From positions 1 to 28,390 of IMG/VR virus record IMGVR_UViG_3300049810_001306: a stretch of 28,390 bases of DNA; one strand, written 5' to 3'. The notes beneath the pieces are model-generated. The model did not search any database and was not told the origin of the DNA. It saw nothing but the letters and a program-made list of their open reading frames with translations. Below are positions 1 through 7,761 of the stretch, piece by piece; position 1 is the first letter of the stretch; each line of letters begins with the position of its first letter. Source of the DNA: a virus. The translations under genes and the position numbers were made by a program.

Positions 1-603
1 AGTGCCGACCATGGATATACATCAGGAGGTTGGGAATTAGCTACACCTGGTACTACAAATGTTATAGATAAATTCCCTTTTACATCGGATAGTAATGCCA
101 CAGATGTAGGAAATTTAACTCAGGTAACTGACGGTGGTCCAGCTGGACAATCATCGTCAGACTATGGATATGTGTCGGGAGGCAATGGTGGTGGTCCAGG
201 ATTTAGTGATTATAATAAAATAGATAAATTTCCATTCAGTTCAGATAGCAATGCCACGAATATAGGCAATTTAACATTATCAAGAAAGCAAGTAAGTGGT
301 AAATCAAGTTCTGAAAGTGGATACACCACTGGTGGTGATAATCATGCATCTTCTGTAACATTAAATACCATAGACAAATTCCCGTTTGCTGCAGACGCCA
401 ATGCTACAGATGTGGGAGATCTATCAGTGTCACGGGCCGCTACAGCAGGACAATCAGCAATTAGTGAAGGGTACACCTCAGGCGGCAGCGCCCCTGGCGT
501 AATAAACTCTGTTGATAAATTTCCTTTTGCATCAGACGGTCATGCTACTGATGTAGGGGATCTTACTGTTCCGAGAGCTAATTTAGCAGGCCAACAGGGA
601 TAA
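1..603 (+). CDS. Kelch-like repeat tail-fibre-type protein, C-terminal part
   Basis: The reading frame is open from the first base, so the start lies outside the window and 200 residues are visible. They consist of four units of about 45-50 residues. Each unit carries a variant of I-D-K-F-P-F-x-S-D, then N-A-T-D-V-G-D-L, then A-G-Q-S-S, then G-Y-T-S-G-G. This pattern looks like a beta-propeller or kelch-like blade. The chain stops just after the last D-V-G-D-L with A-G-Q-Q-G, almost the same ending as the paralogue at 18038-18976. Such proteins are common beside fibres in marine T4-like phages and I infer a surface-exposed, receptor- or glycan-binding role. An internal GTG at 172 is a repeat residue, not a start. 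The next gene begins 2 bases after the stop. Family assignment beyond repeat protein is uncertain. Confidence 0.8.
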   Translation, partial: SADHGYTSGGWELATPGTTNVIDKFPFTSDSNATDVGNLTQVTDGGPAGQSSSDYGYVSGGNGGGPGFSDYNKIDKFPFSSDSNATNIGNLTLSRKQVSGKSSSESGYTTGGDNHASSVTLNTIDKFPFAADANATDVGDLSVSRAATAGQSAISEGYTSGGSAPGVINSVDKFPFASDGHATDVGDLTVPRANLAGQQG

Positions 604-604
604 C

Positions 605-1363
605 ATGAAACTCACTGACATCATACAAGAAGATCTCAGAGCCTGGTTTGGCAAAGGTTACAAGAGCCATGGCACAAAGAACATGATTGGCAAGACAGTT
701 CCAGATTGCCGCAAGTATCCAAAGAACGAATCTAAAGAGATTAAAACAAAAAAGAATCAAGATGGGTTTACCATTGATTTGTATGACGGCGGCAAGCATG
801 TTGGACAATACATACATGCACGTGAAGATGATATTGTTCAAAATCAAGCAGAGATTTTTCCCGAGTATCGCAACAAAGGTTACGGCACAATGCTATTACT
901 CGCGGCAATCAAAACAGCAAATGACTTGGGATTGGACTTTGAAGAAGATGCACAAAGCCTAACACCTGCAATGAGTAGAATATATGACGAACTAGATGAT
1001 AGTGGAATGATTTATGGCGGCGGCGGTTCATGGGCTATCAGTCCAAGTGGCGAATCAGAGCTTGAAGATTTTTTAAACGAAAACTTACGTGCGTGGTTCG
1101 GCAAAGGCAAGAAGGGCGGCGCTGGTGGCGGTGGCTGGGATCGTTACAATACCAAAGGTGAAAGAATAGGTAAGTGTGGTGACAGCAAAAAAGGCGAAGG
1201 CAAACCCAAATGTTTAAGCAAAAGCAGAGCCGCTAGTCTCAGAGCCAAAGGCGGCAAGAAAGCTGTAGCTAGTGCTGTGAACAAGAAGCGCAGGGACGAT
1301 CCCAACAAGAACAGAAGTGGCAAAGCTAAAAACGTAAGCAATACCACTAAAAAATACAAATAG
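605..1363 (+). CDS. Probable head-internal fusion: leader, GNAT-like domain, basic C-terminal domain
   Basis: This 252-residue protein starts with MKLTDIIQE, a capsid-targeting-like leader whose I7-Q8-E9 fits the T4 gp21 cleavage rule. Residues about 52-150 look like a GNAT acyltransferase: R89-N-K-G-Y-G-T95 is the acetyl-CoA-binding R-x-x-G-x-G/A motif. Residues 160-252 are very lysine-rich with a C-G-x-S-K...K-C-L-S-K-S pattern, which I remember from small basic proteins of marine phages (possibly DUF5872, not verified). The peptide LRAWFGKG occurs twice, at residues 11-18 after the leader and at 161-168 after a second L157-N158-E159. This suggests a precursor cut into two products. The acceptor of the acetyl-like domain is unknown. 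The gene follows the repeat protein by 1 base and precedes the LamG gene. Confidence 0.8.
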   Translation: MKLTDIIQEDLRAWFGKGYKSHGTKNMIGKTVPDCRKYPKNESKEIKTKKNQDGFTIDLYDGGKHVGQYIHAREDDIVQNQAEIFPEYRNKGYGTMLLLAAIKTANDLGLDFEEDAQSLTPAMSRIYDELDDSGMIYGGGGSWAISPSGESELEDFLNENLRAWFGKGKKGGAGGGGWDRYNTKGERIGKCGDSKKGEGKPKCLSKSRAASLRAKGGKKAVASAVNKKRRDDPNKNRSGKAKNVSNTTKKYK

Positions 1364-1374
1364 GAGATATAAAA

Positions 1375-2769
1375 ATGGCAATGGAAATATCAGGAGTAAC
1401 AATACAAGGTGGAATGAATATTTTGCCAGCAGGTGGTTCACCAAGTCCTAGTCCCACACCAGGACCCTCAGACCCCGACTTTTCCAACGTAGTGTTTATG
1501 TTTGATGGTGATGGCACGAACGGTGCAGACAACAACACATTCGTAGACGGATCATCAAATGGCTATACAGTAACAGAAAACAGCTCAGTAATTCAGGGTA
1601 GTTTCTCGCCATACAGTATGCCATCGGGCAGAGCATACACAGGTAGTGATGGTGGTAGCACCTATTATAACAACGACTTCAATAACTATCTTTCAGTATC
1701 TGCCGGTAACTTTATTACCACTACAACAAATTATACTTTGGAGGCTTGGGCCTACTGGGAAACTGCCGGTACAGGTGTAATTATTAATGGTATGACTAGT
1801 GGCAACGCTGATAGATTCTATCTGTCACACGTTAGCAATACATACTTTTTCGGTGACGGTGACACAAATATTATTTCAGCAAATGTGGGACCACCAGCTA
1901 CCAATACGTGGATACACTATGCTGTAGTAAAAAATGGTTCTACAACTAAACTGTATATTGATGGTGTTGAGGAAGCAAGTACTACAAGTTCATTAGGTAC
2001 ATATACTATTGCTACCTGGCAAATAGGATCAAGACCAAGTGTAAGTGCTGGTTTTCCAGGATATTTAAGTGATGTGAGAGTTGTAAATGGCACAGCAGTA
2101 TATACTAGTGCATTTACTCCTAATACATCGCCACTGACTGCAATTACCAACACATCTTTGTTAATACAAGGTCAAAACAGTGCTATATTTGACTACACTG
2201 GTAAAAACAACATTGACACAGTTGGTGATGCTCAATTAGATACAGCCGTTAAAAAGTACGGCACGGGATCAGTTAAGTTTGATGGTACAGGGGATTACTT
2301 AGATATTCCAGCCTCCGAAGATTTCAATTTTGGTTCTGGAGATTTCACTATAGAGTTTTGGCTAAATATCAATTCCAATAATGTGACACAGGCAATTACA
2401 GATCCCAGAAGCTCTGACAATGATAATGTACCTCTGGTCTGGGTCCAGGGCGCTAATGGGGTGGTTTACTACTATGCAGGTGGCGCAAATAAAATAGTGG
2501 GTACAACTCAGCTCGCAACAGGACAGTGGTATCACGTGGCGTTAGCAAGAAATGGTAGCACCACCACATTGTACCTGGACGGATCTTCAGAAGGTTCATT
2601 TACTGATAATCTAACATATATACAACCTACTACCTTAAAGATAGGCCAGAGATATACTGGAACCGCTTTTAATCTGGATGGATATTTAGACGACTTCCGT
2701 ATCACTAAAGGCTTAGCCAGATATACTTCAAACTTTACAGCACCAGCAGCTGCTTTACCCAAATTCTAG
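1375..2769 (+). CDS. Double LamG/concanavalin A-like lectin fibre protein
   Basis: This 464-residue protein has two beta-sandwich domains of the laminin G / concanavalin A-like type, about residues 40-255 and 265-460. The signs are T-L-E-A-W-A-Y-W (121-128) and F-T-I-E-F-W (324-329), W-I-H (179-181) and W-Y-H (385-387), K-L-Y-I-D-G (192-197) and L-Y-L-D-G (399-403), and G-Y-L-S-D-V-R-V and G-Y-L-D-D-F-R-I near the domain ends. The family binds sugars or proteins, and in phages usually sits on fibres or capsid decorations. The N-terminus (ISGVTIQGGMNILPAGG, then a Pro/Ser linker) closely matches that of the kelch-like protein at 18038, which suggests a shared attachment peptide with exchangeable heads. 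The start is ATG 1375, 6 bases after AGGAGAT at 1362-1368; ATG 1381 is a less likely alternative. Confidence 0.85.
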   Translation: MAMEISGVTIQGGMNILPAGGSPSPSPTPGPSDPDFSNVVFMFDGDGTNGADNNTFVDGSSNGYTVTENSSVIQGSFSPYSMPSGRAYTGSDGGSTYYNNDFNNYLSVSAGNFITTTTNYTLEAWAYWETAGTGVIINGMTSGNADRFYLSHVSNTYFFGDGDTNIISANVGPPATNTWIHYAVVKNGSTTKLYIDGVEEASTTSSLGTYTIATWQIGSRPSVSAGFPGYLSDVRVVNGTAVYTSAFTPNTSPLTAITNTSLLIQGQNSAIFDYTGKNNIDTVGDAQLDTAVKKYGTGSVKFDGTGDYLDIPASEDFNFGSGDFTIEFWLNINSNNVTQAITDPRSSDNDNVPLVWVQGANGVVYYYAGGANKIVGTTQLATGQWYHVALARNGSTTTLYLDGSSEGSFTDNLTYIQPTTLKIGQRYTGTAFNLDGYLDDFRITKGLARYTSNFTAPAAALPKF

Positions 2770-2773
2770 GAGG
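2768..2773 (+). promoter_or_regulatory. Orphan strong Shine-Dalgarno
   Basis: A perfect AGGAGG overlaps the stop of the LamG gene, but no ATG, GTG or TTG lies at normal spacing. The frame that follows begins ATA (2778) ATT (2781) and runs 22 codons to TAA at 2844-2846. It could be a relic of a lost gene or a peptide with a non-standard start. Confidence 0.4.
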
Positions 2774-2851
2774 AATCATAATTTTTAGGTTAAGACAACA
2801 TGGTATGGTACAGGTCAACAATACTAAACACTTTAAATTTAAATAAACTAT

Positions 2852-4138
2852 ATGAGATACTCACAAATAGCATTGCCCAAGGTAGTTGAAATACAGCGAA
2901 TACCTCGTGCCCACCTTACTGAAAGCAACCAGGAAGGTGGTAAAAATACGCACCTGGAACATCTGGAAGATCTAATATTTAACAAAGGTCACAAAGGTGC
3001 CAAGGAGAGCATTGACTATCTTTACAGTGTATACGAAATGCTCAAAGGTCATAGCAAGGGAAAAACAAAGATGACTCGTAAGTGGGACGGTGCTCCTGCT
3101 ATCTTTGCTGGCATCAATCCTGAAAACGGCAAGTTCTTTGTGGGCACTAAAAGTGTGTTCAACGCAGAGCCCAAGATAAACTATACTCCTGCTGACGTTG
3201 ATCGTAATCACGGACACGCAGCAGGTCTAGCTAGCAAACTCAAAGTAGCACTCAAATTACTCAAGCCACTCAATTGGAATGGTAAAGTAGTACAGGGTGA
3301 CTTCCTCTGGACAGGTGAAGACCTTAACAAAGGCACGGTGTCAGGTGAAAACTATGTGATGTTTACACCAAACACTCTTACCTATGCGGCACCTGCCAAC
3401 TCAGAGTTAGGCAAACGTATAGCAAGCTCGCCCATGGGTGTGGTATGGCACACTGAGTATGTGGGCGGTCCCACTCTGCAAGACATGAGTGCCAACTTTG
3501 GATTTGACCATAAGCAACTGGGCGATAGCAAGGGGGTGTGGCAAACTGATGCCGGCATGCCTGATGTATCTGGTACTGCTACACTAACTCAGGCAGAGTC
3601 AGACGCAGTATACAAAGCCATAGCAGACGCAGACAACTACTGGGCAAGTTTGAATCCCAATGTGTTTACATGGCTAGACTCGCCAGAGGGCAAGGATTTT
3701 AAAGTCAGACTCAAGAAGCATGTAAACGACAGAGTTCGCGCAGGTAGTTTTGGCGATCCACAGAAGTTTGCCAAGGAGTTTTTACAAGACTATCTTGCAT
3801 ACCTACAGGGCAAAGCAGATAAACTTAAGACTGAGAAAGGCAAAGAGCGTTATCTACAAAAGCAAGTGGAGATAGCCAAATATATTCAGACAAATGCAAC
3901 TGACATGGCTACCACATATGATCTCTATATGAGAGTCATACAAGCCAAACTCATGTTAATCAGAAAGTTAGAAACACTCACTGATCTCAATGTGTTTGCT
4001 CAGGATGGCGCTGACTTTGTTGCCACTGGCGACGAAGGTTTTGTGGCAGTAGACCACATGGGTTCTGGCATAAAATTAGTAGACAGATTAGAGTTCAGCA
4101 GGCTCAATTTTGGATCAGGCAAGCCTGGGGGCAAATAA
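2852..4138 (+). CDS. Ligase/nucleotidyltransferase-like protein, probably head-internal
   Basis: The 428-residue protein carries motifs that resemble the covalent nucleotidyltransferase (DNA/RNA ligase, capping enzyme) superfamily. K77-W-D-G80 followed by A-P-A resembles motif I (K-x-D-G) with the adenylated lysine. V147-Q-G-D-F resembles motif III, E395-G-F-V motif IV, and I407-K-L-V motif V. The distance from motif III to IV is much longer than in ordinary ligases, so a helical insertion (about 245-375) would be needed. From memory the family is an uncharacterised phage family (perhaps DUF6267). The N-terminal 24 residues end in L22-T23-E24, a possible prohead protease site, so the enzyme may be packaged. 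No clear ribosome binding site precedes ATG 2852. The stop overlaps the next start (TAATG), so the genes are translationally coupled. Enzyme activity is inference. Confidence 0.7.
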   Translation: MRYSQIALPKVVEIQRIPRAHLTESNQEGGKNTHLEHLEDLIFNKGHKGAKESIDYLYSVYEMLKGHSKGKTKMTRKWDGAPAIFAGINPENGKFFVGTKSVFNAEPKINYTPADVDRNHGHAAGLASKLKVALKLLKPLNWNGKVVQGDFLWTGEDLNKGTVSGENYVMFTPNTLTYAAPANSELGKRIASSPMGVVWHTEYVGGPTLQDMSANFGFDHKQLGDSKGVWQTDAGMPDVSGTATLTQAESDAVYKAIADADNYWASLNPNVFTWLDSPEGKDFKVRLKKHVNDRVRAGSFGDPQKFAKEFLQDYLAYLQGKADKLKTEKGKERYLQKQVEIAKYIQTNATDMATTYDLYMRVIQAKLMLIRKLETLTDLNVFAQDGADFVATGDEGFVAVDHMGSGIKLVDRLEFSRLNFGSGKPGGK

Positions 4139-4911
4139 TGGATTTACAGATATTAAATACGCTTACTGAAAGTCAACTATATCGAAGCAATGGCATGGGT
4201 AAAAATTTAAAATCAGATACTGTGTCTGAGTTACTTTATTTAAACACGCTTGCTCTGTCTCTTATGATACAGGATCGCGCACAGCACAATACTGCCAAAC
4301 AATATGCAAAAAAGACTACCAATTATGGAAATTATTTGTTGTTTAGAAATAGCGCAACTGATTTATATACTCTGGCGCATCAGGTCAGATATCCAAATTC
4401 TAAATCTCTTAGCCTGTCTGACAAACAAAAAGGCATAGATTATCTGGAAAGTCTTAATTTTGCAGACAAGGCGCATTTTATAGTATTACAACGAATTTCC
4501 CAAGGCGACCGAAATATTTTGCAAACTCTGTCTGCCTACCTAGTTCGTTTGGAACGACAACTTGCTGTGCCTGCCAGACTTAGATCATTGCGAAGGGAAG
4601 TTTTGAATTGGAAGGACAGCAGTCAAAATAACCGTGAACGCACAGTAGCCAAGATAGCTGATGAGATGCGCAGAAAAGGCAAAACAGGTGATTTACTGAG
4701 ATCATTACAGAACATGAGCAAATACAAGCAGTTCGATAACCCAGAAAAATCTGGAGTATTAAAAAGGGCCGCCATTGCTGGCGCCGGCGCTGTAGCAGGA
4801 GCTTCTCTGGGCAGAAAGATAGCTACTAAAATGGATAAGGATGCTGATAAATACTCTAAAGCAGGCGCTGGCATAGGTGCACTAGCAGGATATTGGGCAG
4901 GTAAAAGATGA
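4138..4911 (+). CDS. Probable head-internal protein with C-terminal glycine zippers
   Basis: I do not recognise the family of this 257-residue protein. It begins with a leader ending L9-T10-E11, like its neighbours, so a prohead-protease-processed internal protein is likely. Residues 20-205 are mainly helical and basic. The C-terminus has two glycine-zipper segments, 211-226 (A-A-I-A-G-A-G-A-V-A-G-A) and 241-255 (K-A-G-A-G-I-G-A-L-A-G-Y-W), separated by a charged hinge. This is the pattern of glycine-zipper proteins that insert into or stabilise membranes. A role in crossing or sealing the host membrane during genome entry is possible but is inference. The start overlaps the upstream stop by 1 base and the end overlaps the next gene by 4 bases (ATGA), so the three genes 2852-5423 look like one coupled set. 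Confidence 0.75.
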   Translation: MDLQILNTLTESQLYRSNGMGKNLKSDTVSELLYLNTLALSLMIQDRAQHNTAKQYAKKTTNYGNYLLFRNSATDLYTLAHQVRYPNSKSLSLSDKQKGIDYLESLNFADKAHFIVLQRISQGDRNILQTLSAYLVRLERQLAVPARLRSLRREVLNWKDSSQNNRERTVAKIADEMRRKGKTGDLLRSLQNMSKYKQFDNPEKSGVLKRAAIAGAGAVAGASLGRKIATKMDKDADKYSKAGAGIGALAGYWAGKR

Positions 4912-5423
4912 GACTGACAGAAATTTTTGAGGATAATAATCCACGCAAAGAAGTAGAATTTGACATGGCTTGGCATAATAAGAAAGACGCTATCCCACAA
5001 AAGTATCATTCAAAAGTTCGCACTTTGGCCCAAACGCAGTTAGCCAGAGATGAATCACCTAGTGACGCAATTTCAACTGCATGGGACATAACTAAATCGC
5101 AATTACAAAAGCAAGATAAGACTAAACAAAAATCAGCAACTGTTCAGAAAGATAATTCGCCATCAGCAGACAGAGTTAGACAGGACGCCTTGGGCAGAAA
5201 CCTTAAACACGACCGCTACTACCGACCATCGGATGCCAAAGTATCATCCCCAAGAGCGATGCCAAGTGCTCCTGCAGGTATTGGGGATGCATTATCCAAA
5301 AGCACTCCCAGGGCATTATTGAAAAAAGCTCTGGCCCCTGTGGATAAAACACTGGGAGATTTACTTGACGTTGATAAAGCACTGAGTGGTAACTTAAACA
5401 AGAATAGTCGCCGCAAAAGATAA
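4908..5423 (+). CDS. Basic head-internal-type protein with MRLTEIFE leader
   Basis: This 171-residue protein starts with MRLTEIFE, where both L3-T-E5 and I6-F-E8 fit the gp21-type cleavage rule. The rest is strongly basic and low in hydrophobic residues. A helical segment around 38-70 (K-V-R-T-L-A-Q-T-Q-L-A-R) is followed by a Ser/Pro/Lys-rich linker, a short helix around 140-160, and an N-S-R-R-K-R end. No catalytic motif is visible. DNA binding inside the head is plausible from charge. The ATG sits in an ATGA overlap with the gene before, with AGGT just upstream. It is the last gene before the late promoter at 5439. Confidence 0.75.
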   Translation: MRLTEIFEDNNPRKEVEFDMAWHNKKDAIPQKYHSKVRTLAQTQLARDESPSDAISTAWDITKSQLQKQDKTKQKSATVQKDNSPSADRVRQDALGRNLKHDRYYRPSDAKVSSPRAMPSAPAGIGDALSKSTPRALLKKALAPVDKTLGDLLDVDKALSGNLNKNSRRKR

Positions 5424-5438
5424 AAAAAATTAAAAAAA

Positions 5439-5446
5439 GATAAATA
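5439..5446 (+). promoter_or_regulatory. T4-like late promoter box GATAAATA
   Basis: GATAAATA lies 65 bases before the start at 5504 in an A-rich intergenic stretch. It matches the T4 late consensus TATAAATA except for the first base, and the same G appears in all five boxes of the window. Transcription would begin near 5452. Confidence 0.75.
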
Positions 5447-5454
5447 ACTGCATA

Positions 5455-5476
5455 CTCAAGTAATATTATACTTGGG
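5455..5476 (+). promoter_or_regulatory. 5' UTR hairpin
   Basis: CAAGTA (5457-5462) pairs with TACTTG (5469-5474) around a six-base loop, extendable by a wobble and a C-G pair. It lies at the predicted 5' end of the late transcript of the small virion gene and could protect that mRNA. Confidence 0.5.
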
Positions 5477-5503
5477 GAATGAATTTCTAATAGGAGAATT
5501 AAA

Positions 5504-5821
5504 ATGGCACAGACTAAAACTAACGGAGCACCAGAAGCAGGTCAATTCCTGACTGGTAATCTAGATCACTTAATCATTGACGAAGTATCGGGCACTGCTG
5601 ACATCAGCGATTTAGGCACTGTAAACGGTAATGCAGAAGTACTTTTATCTGCACTTAGCACAGTTTCAAACCCTGTAATTATCGAAAGTAGCAATGCTCG
5701 CGTAATGTTCGTTGCTGTTGAGTCCAACGGTGCAAGCACTGCTGACATGGCAACAGCTATTAACGAAGCTACAGCATTCAGTGCTTGTACAGTTACTGCA
5801 GGTTCTTACTCAGTAGTTTAA
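5504..5821 (+). CDS. Small, probably abundant virion protein
   Basis: I do not recognise this 105-residue protein. It is acidic, rich in Ala, Ser, Thr and Val, with no membrane segment, and looks like a small beta-rich structural or decoration protein. The segment Q-F-L-T-G-N-L-D-H-L near residues 14-23 matches E-L-L-T-G-N-L-E-Y-F in the gene at 7762, so the two may share a docking region. The gene is a complete single-gene unit: late promoter (5439), 5' hairpin (5455), strong TAGGAGA ribosome binding site, and an intrinsic terminator just after the stop (5838). Such an arrangement suggests high late expression. The function as a capsid or tail decoration protein is inference. Confidence 0.8.
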   Translation: MAQTKTNGAPEAGQFLTGNLDHLIIDEVSGTADISDLGTVNGNAEVLLSALSTVSNPVIIESSNARVMFVAVESNGASTADMATAINEATAFSACTVTAGSYSVV

Positions 5822-5837
5822 TTTAGCCACTGTTTTT

Positions 5838-5866
5838 AAAAATCCTGTCTAGGCAGGATTTTTTTT
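5838..5866 (+). terminator. Rho-independent terminator
   Basis: AATCCTG (5841-5847) pairs with CAGGATT (5854-5860), with A/T extension on both sides and a run of T after the stem. It closes the single-gene unit of 5504-5821. Confidence 0.85.
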
Positions 5867-5902
5867 GACTTAAATTTCTGTAACATTTTATTTAATGTAT
5901 CG

Positions 5903-5910
5903 GATAAATA
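5903..5910 (+). promoter_or_regulatory. T4-like late promoter box GATAAATA
   Basis: GATAAATA, followed by G, lies 26 bases before the fibre start at 5936 and just after the terminator of the previous unit. Predicted transcription start is near 5917. Confidence 0.8.
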
Positions 5911-5935
5911 GTCGTATTATTTGGAGAGAATATCC

Positions 5936-7684
5936 ATGGCTACAATTAAGTTTTCAGAATTTGACGCAGGTAACATAAATGCCCTAGGAACAATATTAGT
6001 TGGCATAGAATCTGGTGTGAATAAAAAGTTTACTGCAAGTGACCTAGTAAACGGATTAGCTACTCAGACATATGTGGACGGTGAAGTAACCACATTACAA
6101 ACTGCAATTACCCAAAATACTTCCAATATTTCTGGAAACTCAGGTAATATTACTACTTTACAGGGCCAAGTAAGTGCATTACAGGGCAATGTGGGTATTG
6201 TACAGGGCAACATTACTGTGTTGGAAGGCAGGGTAACTGCCCTGGAGAATAATGTAAGTGTAAATCAGGATGATATTGTTACGCTTCAGGGTAATGTTGT
6301 AAGTATAGAAAACCAAATAGCTAATATTGCTGACACAGACTCCCAAACTTTATCCTGGGATGGTGTTACAGCAAACCTAAGTATTAGTAATAGTAACAAT
6401 GTTATTTTACAGGAAGTTCTGGATAATGCAGGAAATATAACTGTAATTCAGGGCCAAATTGCAGACCTACAAGCCAATGGTAATATTCAAGTTTTAAGTT
6501 TAGATAATGGTTCCAATGTGTTGTCAATATCTGCTGGTAATAGTGTAGATTTTACAACCATACTTGCAAATGTCATAGGATCAGATGCTCAAACCCTTAC
6601 CTGGGATAGTGGAAACAGCAATCTTAGTATATCCGGTGGGAATACAGTAACCATAGACAACAATGCTGCTGGCAACGATACTCAAGTCCAATTTAATAAC
6701 AGTGGTACTTTGGCAGGGGACTCAGGTTTAGTTTATGACAGCACTGGGAAAAAACTTACAGTTGGTGTAGGCGGCGGTACTCTGCAGGTCAATAATATTG
6801 ATGGCTATGACAGCGTGGGGAATGGATTAGCTTTAAGATCTGATAACGGCGCTGGTGTAAAATCAACACACGTTATTTTTAGAAGCCATGTGTCAGGCGT
6901 AGAAACATTATTTTTACAGGGCAATGTAGATTTTACTAACATTGATACAGTGGACTTCACTGGAGCTAATGTTATTGGATTAACATCCACATATAGCAAT
7001 GCCACAGTAACTGCCTACGCCGAGGCAGGATGGGCTGGAAACATTATTCCCAGTGCAAACATCACATATAATTTAGGTTCACAGACTGCCAGATGGAATG
7101 ACTTATACCTGGCAGGTAACACAATTTATCTGGGTAATCAAACTGTTAGCGCAACAGACCATGGTTTAACAATAAATGTTGATAATTTATATGGTAATTC
7201 CAATGTTATAACCATGGGCACAAGCTTTATACCAGACACAAATGCACAATATGACTTGGGTTCAGCAGAGTTTAAAATCAGACATCTATATCTGAGCGAT
7301 AATAGTCTGTATATTGGCAATACAAATATTTCAGCAGGCGCCAGCAATACTATAATTTTTAATAGTTCTATTGCTACAAATGTTGACACGCCAGCTCCTG
7401 GTATTTTATCCCTGGAAAATAGTATCCATGTATTAACAAATGGAACATATATTTTGCCGGATGGTCAGGAAGGGCAATCCATTTCCTTAGTAGCTGCCGA
7501 TGGCGCAGAAAAGAATTTAATCATAGTTGAAGCTACATTTAGAACTTTTGAAGATCCGGCGCCGGCGCAGACAACACCATCCAAACAAGTGCTGCCATTT
7601 AATACAACATCGTTATCAGATGGCGGAACTTTGGTACAAATGGTTTATGCAGCCGGAGCATGGAACTACTCCAAAGCTAATTAA
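5936..7684 (+). CDS. Tail fibre with coiled-coil stem and repeated fibre motifs
   Basis: The 582-residue protein has a fibre architecture. After an N-terminal segment, residues about 45-140 form an Asn/Gln-rich heptad region (repeated I-T-x-L-Q-G-x-V, L-E-G-R-V-T-A-L) typical of trimeric coiled coils. Two copies of a Q-T-L-S/T-W-D...N-L-S-I-S motif follow, then repeated Y-N-L-G-S...W-N-D-L-Y-L...I-Y-L-G and Y-D-L-G-S...H-L-Y-L...L-Y-I-G units found in long fibres of marine T4-like phages. The C-terminal 100 residues look like a beta-sandwich tip. It likely binds the host surface. I chose ATG 5936, not the in-frame TTG at 5921, because that TTG overlaps the GGAG ribosome binding site (5923-5926). 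No fibre chaperone is obvious next to it. Confidence 0.88.
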   Translation: MATIKFSEFDAGNINALGTILVGIESGVNKKFTASDLVNGLATQTYVDGEVTTLQTAITQNTSNISGNSGNITTLQGQVSALQGNVGIVQGNITVLEGRVTALENNVSVNQDDIVTLQGNVVSIENQIANIADTDSQTLSWDGVTANLSISNSNNVILQEVLDNAGNITVIQGQIADLQANGNIQVLSLDNGSNVLSISAGNSVDFTTILANVIGSDAQTLTWDSGNSNLSISGGNTVTIDNNAAGNDTQVQFNNSGTLAGDSGLVYDSTGKKLTVGVGGGTLQVNNIDGYDSVGNGLALRSDNGAGVKSTHVIFRSHVSGVETLFLQGNVDFTNIDTVDFTGANVIGLTSTYSNATVTAYAEAGWAGNIIPSANITYNLGSQTARWNDLYLAGNTIYLGNQTVSATDHGLTINVDNLYGNSNVITMGTSFIPDTNAQYDLGSAEFKIRHLYLSDNSLYIGNTNISAGASNTIIFNSSIATNVDTPAPGILSLENSIHVLTNGTYILPDGQEGQSISLVAADGAEKNLIIVEATFRTFEDPAPAQTTPSKQVLPFNTTSLSDGGTLVQMVYAAGAWNYSKAN

Positions 7685-7736
7685 AACTTTTTAAATTTAT
7701 TTCACGACTCCCACAATAATTTTCTGATCTAAATCC

Positions 7737-7744
7737 GATAAATA
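7737..7744 (+). promoter_or_regulatory. T4-like late promoter box GATAAATA
   Basis: CGATAAATAG lies 18 bases before the ATG at 7762, with AAGGAC in between as ribosome binding site. Confidence 0.8.
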
Positions 7745-7761
7745 GTGTAAAGGACATACAC

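Noticed and set aside
5865-5896. TTGACT and TTTAAT as a sigma-70 promoter before the fibre
   Set aside because: Boxes are weak and spacing is poor, TTGACT overlaps the terminator tail, and a good late box is present.
5921-5935. TTG start for the tail fibre
   Set aside because: The TTG overlaps the ribosome binding site of the ATG at 5936.
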